From assembly GCA_027488415.1 (NCBI GenBank), contig JAIYBS010000267.1:1-11118 (forward strand): a stretch of 11,118 nt of DNA. Reading direction: 5' to 3'. The DNA comes from Planctomycetaceae bacterium. Lineage in GTDB: Bacteria; Planctomycetota; Phycisphaerae; Phycisphaerales; SM1A02. The notes below the pieces were generated by a model that was not told the DNA's origin, searched no databases, and worked only from the letters and a program-made list of their open reading frames with translations. Position numbers and translations under genes: made by a program. Below, piece by piece: positions 6,947 through 11,118 of the stretch. Every line of letters starts with the position of its first letter. Within the stretch, counting starts at the first letter, position 1.

Positions 6947-7650
6947 GCATCCCGTGGTTCCATGTCACATCGCTCCCGGCTGCCGGGGACTCGATCGTCC
7001 TCGACCGCGACGAGGCCAAGCACGCGCTCGGCGTTCGCCGACTCGGCGCGGGCGACGGCGTCACGGTGTTCGACGGCCGGGGCGGGATCGCGGAGGCGAC
7101 GATCACCGGGGAGCGTTCGCGCGACGGCGGGCCGGTGATCCGCGTGGTCTCGGTCCGGCGGCAGGAGCGGCGCGGCGCGGACGTCGTCGTCGCGGTGGCC
7201 CCGCCGAAGGGCGATCGCCTCTCCACGATGCTCGACATGCTCGGGCAGCTCGGGGTGAGCAAGGTCGTGCCCCTCGACACGCAGCACGGCGTGGTCGACG
7301 CGGACGGGATCAATCGCGCCCGTGCCGAGCGGATCCTGCTCGAGTCGGCGAAGCAGAGCCGCGGCGCCTGGGTTCCCGAGCTCGGTTCGGCGATGAGCGT
7401 GCGCGAGTTCGTCGCGTCCGCCGTGGCCGAGGGCAGGGAGGTGCTCATCGCCCAGCCCGGCGGCGTCGCCGCGCAGTGCGCATCCGGTCGCGCGGCGCTG
7501 GTGGTGGGCCCCGAGGGCGGATTCAGTGTCCAGGAGGTGGCCGATGCCGTCGCGGCCGGCGCGAGGGCCGTCGATCTGGGGCCCGCAATCCTTCGGGTGG
7601 AGACCGCGGCGGTGTGCCTTGCTGCGCAGCTGCGCGCGCGGCCGGCATGA
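6943..7650 (+). CDS. rsmE: RsmE, 16S rRNA (uracil1498-N3) methyltransferase
   Basis: 235 residues, typical of RsmE, a SPOUT-class enzyme that methylates N3 of U1498 in helix 44 of 16S rRNA with S-adenosylmethionine. Residues 1 to about 75 form the PUA-like RNA-binding part, with the opening HALGVRRLGAGDGVTVFDG at 27-45 typical of the family. The SPOUT domain follows: APPKGDRLSTMLDMLGQLGV at 86-105, AKQSRGAWVPEL at 136-147, the knot signature VGPEGGFS at 188-195 and LGPAILRVETAA at 212-223, which lines the SAM site. All hallmark positions are present. The ATG overlaps the rsmJ stop (ATGA) and AGAGG at 6931-6935 gives a ribosome-binding site 7 nt upstream, so translation is probably coupled. 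The gene ends 14 bp from the 3' end of the convergent tRNA-Ala gene, with no terminator visible in between. Confidence 0.95.
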   Translation: MSIPWFHVTSLPAAGDSIVLDRDEAKHALGVRRLGAGDGVTVFDGRGGIAEATITGERSRDGGPVIRVVSVRRQERRGADVVVAVAPPKGDRLSTMLDMLGQLGVSKVVPLDTQHGVVDADGINRARAERILLESAKQSRGAWVPELGSAMSVREFVASAVAEGREVLIAQPGGVAAQCASGRAALVVGPEGGFSVQEVADAVAAGARAVDLGPAILRVETAAVCLAAQLRARPA

Positions 7651-7664
7651 TCACCGGGAGTGAA

Positions 7665-7737
7665 TGGAGCGCACCGGGGTCGAACCGGTAACCCCCGCCT
7701 TGCAAAGGCGGTGCTCTTCCAATTGAGCTAGCGCCCC
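7665..7737 (-). tRNA. tRNA-Ala (anticodon UGC)
   Basis: The minus strand folds into a full 73-nt cloverleaf. The acceptor stem GGGGCGC pairs with GCGCTCC and contains the G3:U70 wobble pair that marks alanine tRNAs. TA fills positions 8-9, and the D-stem is GCTC/GAGC with GG in the loop. The anticodon stem is CCGCC/GGCGG with loop TTTGCAA, giving anticodon TGC. The variable loop has 5 nt; the T-stem is ACCGG/CCGGT with loop TTCGACC. The discriminator base is A. The 3' CCA is not encoded and must be added by the CCA-adding enzyme. A UGC anticodon reads GCA and GCG, and with modification other GCN codons. Confidence 0.97.
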
Positions 7738-7747
7738 GGGACGGCGC

Positions 7748-7753
7748 AGTATA
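7748..7753 (-). promoter_or_regulatory. -10 box (TATACT) of tRNA-Ala
   Basis: On the minus strand TATACT, close to the sigma-70 consensus TATAAT, ends 10 nt before the mature 5' end of the tRNA, so the primary transcript would carry only about three to four extra 5' bases. Five C residues precede it. No good -35 hexamer is seen at 16-18 nt spacing. Confidence 0.6.
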
Positions 7754-7783
7754 GGGGGCGGTCGCGGCTGCCTGCGTCGGTGG

Positions 7784-7821
7784 AAAAAGGCACCGATGGC
7801 CCGCTCGCGCGGGCCATCGGT
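7784..7821 (-). terminator. Intrinsic terminator after the SH3-like gene
   Basis: A perfect inverted repeat pairs 7792-7804 with 7809-7821 (13 bp, loop of 4 nt). Read on the minus strand, the hairpin is followed by GCC and then five T residues (7784-7788). It begins 29 nt after the stop of the SH3-like gene. On the plus strand no T-run follows, so it acts in one direction, separating that gene from tRNA-Ala. Confidence 0.88.
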
Positions 7822-7850
7822 CTTGCTGCATTCAGTTCGGATCCGCCGGG

Positions 7851-9413
7851 TCAGGGCGTCGCGCTCGGCGCCGGCTCGAAGCCTTCGGGGCACGGCGCGG
7901 CCGGATCGCTCTCCGCGGTCTTCGGCGCCGGCACGAACTTGCCGGCCTCCTCGACCGGACGCGTCGACTCGGTCTTCACGACCTGCGGCTCGTTGCGCAT
8001 GGTGAGGAGCTCGACGGCCATCGGGGAGATCACGGTCAGGCGCAGCGCCGGGTCGACGGTCTTGCCGCCCTTGACCCCGACGAGCGTGCCGACCATCGTC
8101 GCCATCGGGATGTCCGCGTTCGGCTCGACGTAGGCGATCGTGGCGCCGGTGGTTGGGTCGCAGATGCGGTAGAGCTCCGGCAGGCGGTCGCCGTCGTAGA
8201 CGGCGCTCGCGTTGAGGACGCCGATCGCGGTGTACTCGGCGCGGCGCTGGATGTTGAGGATCAGGTCGGCGATTCCCTTGCGGTTGTCGTCGGTGGTCGT
8301 CTTCGTGCGGCGCAGCTCCTGCATCTGCCGCTGCGTCTCGACGAGCAGCGAGAGCTGCTTCGAGCGAGCGTCGGCCATGCCCTTCACGCCGCCCGAGCCG
8401 GCGGTCGTCGAGGCGAGCTCCTCGTACTTCGCCTTGAGCGCCTCGAACTCCGCGTCGGCCTGCGGCTGGTCGCGCACGGCCTTGAACTGGTGCTCGAGGT
8501 CGTCGAGCGTCGCGCGCTTGGAGACGAACTTCGGCTTCGTGGCCTTCGGCTGCGTCGTCGTCGACTCGAGGGCGACGGACTCCGTCACCGACGCGTTCTG
8601 CGGCTTCTCGCCGAGGAGCGGCGGAATCGCCGGGGAAGACAGCGATTCGACGCTGCCGCCCGTCGTGCCGTTTGCGCTCGAGCCGAGGTCGGCGGTGGCG
8701 GCGGCCGGCGCGGCCGAACCCGAGGCCGGCGCATTTGCCGGGGTCTCGGTCGCGACCGTCGCGGGAGCCGTCGGCGCCTCGGCGGCGGCAACGTTCGCGT
8801 TCGCGGTGATCGGCGCGGTCGCCGTGGCGTTCGCCGCCTCGTTCGCGTTCGCGCGGCGGAGGAACTGCAGGTTGACCCACGCCTCGGCGGTCGCGGGGAC
8901 CTTCACCTTGTAGACGGACTCCTTCTCGCCGTCGGCGGTGCCGACGACGGTGAGGGTCGAGCCGGCATCGGCATTGCCGATCTGCTTCCAGCTCTTGTCG
9001 GGCGAGTTGCCCGCGTCGACGTTCGGCGCGCGGAGCTCGGTGCGCGAGTTGACCGTGGCCGTGGTGCCGTCGGCAGCCAGCGTCACGCGGCGGTCGGCGG
9101 GCACGAAGGCCGTGACGTCGGCGAACGCGTTGCCCTCGGTCTGGACTCGCGCCCAGCCGTACTCCTCCTTTACGACGCGAACCAGGTCTCCCTGCTTGAG
9201 CTTGCCGAACGCGTAGGCGCTCTGCGCGCTCGGTCCGGAGCGCAGGTTCACGGCGTTGCCGGTGACGACGGCCCAGTACGGAGAACCGTCTGTGGCAACC
9301 GCCGACTGCGGCGCAGCAGCGACGAGGGGGTGCGTGAGGGTAAGCAGGGCAGCGGAAGCCAGCATCATGCCGGCGGCGCCCCGCGTCCGTGCGGGTGAGC
9401 TTCCATGCAGCAT
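7851..9413 (-). CDS. Exported protein with N-terminal SH3-like repeats
   Basis: 520 residues from ATG 9413. The N-terminus has Arg9 and Arg11, a hydrophobic stretch at about 16-34 and small residues near 32-40, fitting a signal peptide. Residues 47-105 form a bacterial SH3-like domain: AVNLRSGPSAQSAYAFGKLKQGD (54-76) is the classic opening, and GWARV (86-90) and FVPADRRV (103-110) its later strands. A second, weaker SH3-like unit covers about 118-185 (TELRAPN, WKQIG, AEAWVNLQFL). A low-complexity Ala/Thr/Pro/Asn linker spans roughly 187-265. Residues 300-375 are helical and charged, possibly a short coiled coil. Residues 390-475 form a compact conserved-looking region (IGVLNASAVYDGDRLPELYR; GATIAYVEPN; DPALRLTVISPM) of unknown type. 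SH3-like domains of this sort often bind peptidoglycan or cell-wall peptides; that is inferred, not shown. The gene has its own promoter and terminator, so it is probably monocistronic, and is divergent from a TolC-family gene. Confidence 0.88.
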   Translation of the reverse strand: MLHGSSPARTRGAAGMMLASAALLTLTHPLVAAAPQSAVATDGSPYWAVVTGNAVNLRSGPSAQSAYAFGKLKQGDLVRVVKEEYGWARVQTEGNAFADVTAFVPADRRVTLAADGTTATVNSRTELRAPNVDAGNSPDKSWKQIGNADAGSTLTVVGTADGEKESVYKVKVPATAEAWVNLQFLRRANANEAANATATAPITANANVAAAEAPTAPATVATETPANAPASGSAAPAAATADLGSSANGTTGGSVESLSSPAIPPLLGEKPQNASVTESVALESTTTQPKATKPKFVSKRATLDDLEHQFKAVRDQPQADAEFEALKAKYEELASTTAGSGGVKGMADARSKQLSLLVETQRQMQELRRTKTTTDDNRKGIADLILNIQRRAEYTAIGVLNASAVYDGDRLPELYRICDPTTGATIAYVEPNADIPMATMVGTLVGVKGGKTVDPALRLTVISPMAVELLTMRNEPQVVKTESTRPVEEAGKFVPAPKTAESDPAAPCPEGFEPAPSATP

Positions 9414-9419
9414 GCCAAC

Positions 9420-9448
9420 AGGATAACCGGGCGGACTACACTTGGGAA
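9420..9448 (-). promoter_or_regulatory. Promoter of the SH3-like gene (TTCCCA-N17-TATCCT)
   Basis: On the minus strand TTCCCA (9443-9448, four of six matches to TTGACA) is followed after exactly 17 nt by TATCCT (9420-9425), which ends 6 nt before the ATG at 9413. This spacing would put the transcription start on or next to the start codon. It is the best complete promoter match in the window and overlaps the opposing TolC-gene promoter. Confidence 0.55.
9437..9442 (+). promoter_or_regulatory. Putative -10 box (TACACT) for the TolC-family gene
   Basis: TACACT fits TAnnnT and ends 7 nt before the ATG at 9450. The -35 region would fall at about 9414-9420 and is poor (CCAACA at 16-nt spacing, three of six). 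No Shine-Dalgarno sequence is seen; the bases before ATG are TGGGAAG. The box sits inside the spacer of the opposing promoter. Confidence 0.45.
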
Positions 9449-9449
9449 G

Positions 9450-11118
9450 ATGCTTCGCCGTCCCGCTTGGTCCGAATTCCGAATCTGTCTCGCCGGCCCC
9501 CGGGCTGCGTCGCTGGCCGTGGCCGCCGCGGCGGTCCTCGCCGGGTGCCAGAACCCCCTCCGGCAGGACGCCGATGCGGAGCTCCAGCGGTCGCTCGATG
9601 CCACGCTCTCCCGCGAGGCCGGATCCGCCGCGGCGCCCGGTCCCGGGTTCGAGGCGGCCTCCGAGACCAGCACCGTCTTCGAGAGCCTGAAGGCCCGTCG
9701 GCAGCAGCTTGATTCCATGGGGCCGCAGTCCCAGGACGCCGGCATCGGCCTCGACGTCGGCCAGGACCTCGACGGCAAGCCGCCCAGGGAAGTTGTCCTG
9801 ACCCTGCAGCAGGCGATCGCCTCCTGCGTCCAGAACAACCTCGGCGTCCAGCAGGCGCGCCTCGAGGAGGCGATGAGCCAGTCGGAGATCGTCAAGGCCG
9901 AGGCGGTGTTCGACACCGTGCTTTTCGCCAACGGCGGATACCGAAGGAGCAACATCCCCCAGCCGACGCTCGACATCGGCGGCGGAGGAGGGGGCTTCCT
10001 GCTGAACCCGGCCGCCGACCAGAAGATCTGGAACCTCGAGTCCGGCTTCGAGCAGCGCTTCGCGACCGGCACCAACCTCGCCGTCTCCACCCGCATGCAG
10101 GGCCAGGAGTTCAGCGACCCGAACGACCGGATCACGCCGAACCCGTCCTACCTGAACTCGGTGAACCTCACGCTGAGCCAGCCGCTGCTGCGGAACTTCG
10201 GCACCGACGTGAACCTCGCGAACCTTCGGATCGCCCGAAACCAGGACCGGCGCGCGCTGCAGTTCCTCCGTCGTTCCCTGCTGCAGTCGGTCGCGCGCAC
10301 CGAGGCGCTGTACTGGCAGGTCTACGTCTCGCGCGCGAGCCTGGTGAGCGCGCGGTGGCTCCTGAAGGTCGGCGAGGAGGTGCGGTCGCTCCTCGAGCGC
10401 CGCCGCGAGTACGACGCGTCCCTCGCGCAGTACGCCGACGCGGTGAGCAAGGTCGAGGACCGCCGCGCCGCCGTGATCCGCGCCGAGCGCAACCTGCAGC
10501 GCGCGGTCAACGAGCTCAAGCGGGCGATGAACGACCCGCGGCTCCCCGTCGGCGGGAGCGAGACGATCGTCGCGGTCGACTCGCCCGTCGACCAGCCGCT
10601 CAAGTGCAGCATCGCCGACTCGCTCGCGACCGCGCTCGCGGAGAACCCGGACGTCGCGGCCTCGCTGCTTTCCATCGACGATGCGTCGATCGGCCTCGAC
10701 GTCGCCGACAACGGCCGGCTCCCGCAGCTCGACCTGCAGACGAGCGGCGCGCTGTACGGGCTCGCCGGCGAGCTCGGCGAGTCGTGGCAGGAGCTCGGCG
10801 ACAACGACTGGATCGAGTGGGCGGTCGGCGCGACCTTCCGCCAGCCGATCGGAAACCGCGCCGCCGAGGCCGAGTACCGGCGCGCGCGTCTCGCGCGCTC
10901 GCGCGCCGTGATCCTCTACAAGACGGCGGTGCAGTCCGCGGTGCTCGACGTGCGCAACGCGCTGCAGGACGCGGCGGCCTCGTACCGCCTGATCGCGCAG
11001 ACGCGCGCGCAGCGCCTCGCCGCCGCGGAGAACATGCGCGCGCTAGCCCTCGACGAGGAGAAAATCGCGCAGCTGACTCCCGAGTTCCTGGCGCTCAAGT
11101 TCTTCCGCCAGGACGGCC
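9450..11118 (+). CDS. TolC-family outer-membrane lipoprotein, C-terminus cut off by window edge
   Basis: 556 residues are visible from ATG 9450 and the frame is still open at the right edge. TolC-family proteins form trimeric outer-membrane channels with long periplasmic helical tunnels, serving efflux pumps and type I secretion. The first 32 residues have basic N-terminal residues, a hydrophobic core and the lipobox LAGC (30-33). Cys33 should be lipidated; Gln at +2 fits outer-membrane sorting. Residues 34-112 are a polar, Ala/Gly/Gln-rich insertion before the first channel helix. LTLQQAIASCVQNNLGVQQARL (117-138) opens the first repeat, and LTLSQPLLRNFG (240-251) is the family's typical strand leading into the long helices at about 255-365. 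The second repeat starts near SIADSLATALAENPDVAAS (387-405); ATFRQPIGNRAAEAEY (461-476) is the equivalent strand, with helices continuing to the edge. A run of six Gly lies at 177-182 in the first beta-strand region. No membrane-fusion or pump gene is visible here; one may lie to the right. Confidence 0.9.
   Translation, partial: MLRRPAWSEFRICLAGPRAASLAVAAAAVLAGCQNPLRQDADAELQRSLDATLSREAGSAAAPGPGFEAASETSTVFESLKARRQQLDSMGPQSQDAGIGLDVGQDLDGKPPREVVLTLQQAIASCVQNNLGVQQARLEEAMSQSEIVKAEAVFDTVLFANGGYRRSNIPQPTLDIGGGGGGFLLNPAADQKIWNLESGFEQRFATGTNLAVSTRMQGQEFSDPNDRITPNPSYLNSVNLTLSQPLLRNFGTDVNLANLRIARNQDRRALQFLRRSLLQSVARTEALYWQVYVSRASLVSARWLLKVGEEVRSLLERRREYDASLAQYADAVSKVEDRRAAVIRAERNLQRAVNELKRAMNDPRLPVGGSETIVAVDSPVDQPLKCSIADSLATALAENPDVAASLLSIDDASIGLDVADNGRLPQLDLQTSGALYGLAGELGESWQELGDNDWIEWAVGATFRQPIGNRAAEAEYRRARLARSRAVILYKTAVQSAVLDVRNALQDAAASYRLIAQTRAQRLAAAENMRALALDEEKIAQLTPEFLALKFFRQDG

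Noticed and set aside
7621..7640. Overlapping palindromes (GCTGCGCAGC and GCGCAGCTGCGC) near the end of rsmE as a terminator
   Set aside because: They lie in coding sequence, have no T-run on either strand, no proper loop, and are easily explained by Ala/Arg/Gln codons in GC-rich DNA.
1..11118. CRISPR array, insertion sequence, prophage, defence system or natural-product cluster
   Set aside because: No regularly spaced repeats, transposase, integrase, nuclease or synthase motifs are visible. The genes look like ordinary core metabolism, rRNA modification and envelope functions.

Overview
The window comes from the chromosome of a very GC-rich bacterium. Codons end overwhelmingly in G or C, so every real gene throws long spurious open frames on the other strand. 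The mix of a TolC-type outer-membrane lipoprotein, an exported SH3-like protein, a reverse transsulfuration pair and several alanine-rich exported proteins of unknown family would suit a Gram-negative, possibly planctomycete (Phycisphaerae-like) bacterium. That placement is inference from style only; no marker gene here fixes it.

Layout, left to right. (1) Positions 1-2593, plus strand: two unrecognised genes joined by a GTGA overlap. The first is cut by the left edge; the second is a predicted exported protein. (2) Positions 2579-6224, minus strand: a probable operon of cystathionine beta-synthase, cystathionine gamma-lyase/synthase and an exported helical protein carrying an LTPEQ motif. 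Its last gene overlaps the left pair tail-to-tail by 15 bp. (3) Positions 6278-7650, plus strand, divergent from CBS: rsmJ and rsmE, two 16S rRNA base methyltransferases joined by an ATGA overlap. (4) Positions 7665-7737, minus strand: tRNA-Ala(UGC), preceded by a TATACT box. (5) Positions 7784-9413, minus strand: an exported SH3-like protein with a strong intrinsic terminator after it. (6) Positions 9450-11118, plus strand, divergent from the SH3 gene with only 36 bp between starts: a TolC-family outer-membrane lipoprotein that runs off the right edge.

How the genes work together. CBS and CGL together would turn homocysteine plus serine into cystathionine and then cysteine. RsmJ and RsmE methylate the 3' minor domain region of 16S rRNA near the decoding centre, and with tRNA-Ala form a small translation-related neighbourhood. 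The outer genes are cell-envelope proteins.

The most interesting non-coding signal is at the starts. The four genes that begin divergent transcripts (CBS, rsmJ, SH3 protein, TolC) each have a -10-like hexamer exactly 6-7 nt before the start codon and no Shine-Dalgarno sequence. The operon-internal genes with overlapping starts do have purine-rich ribosome-binding sites. This is what leaderless transcription would look like. I found no CRISPR array, insertion sequence, prophage, frameshifted gene or clear signature of a new defence or biosynthetic system. No gap between genes exceeds about 115 bp.
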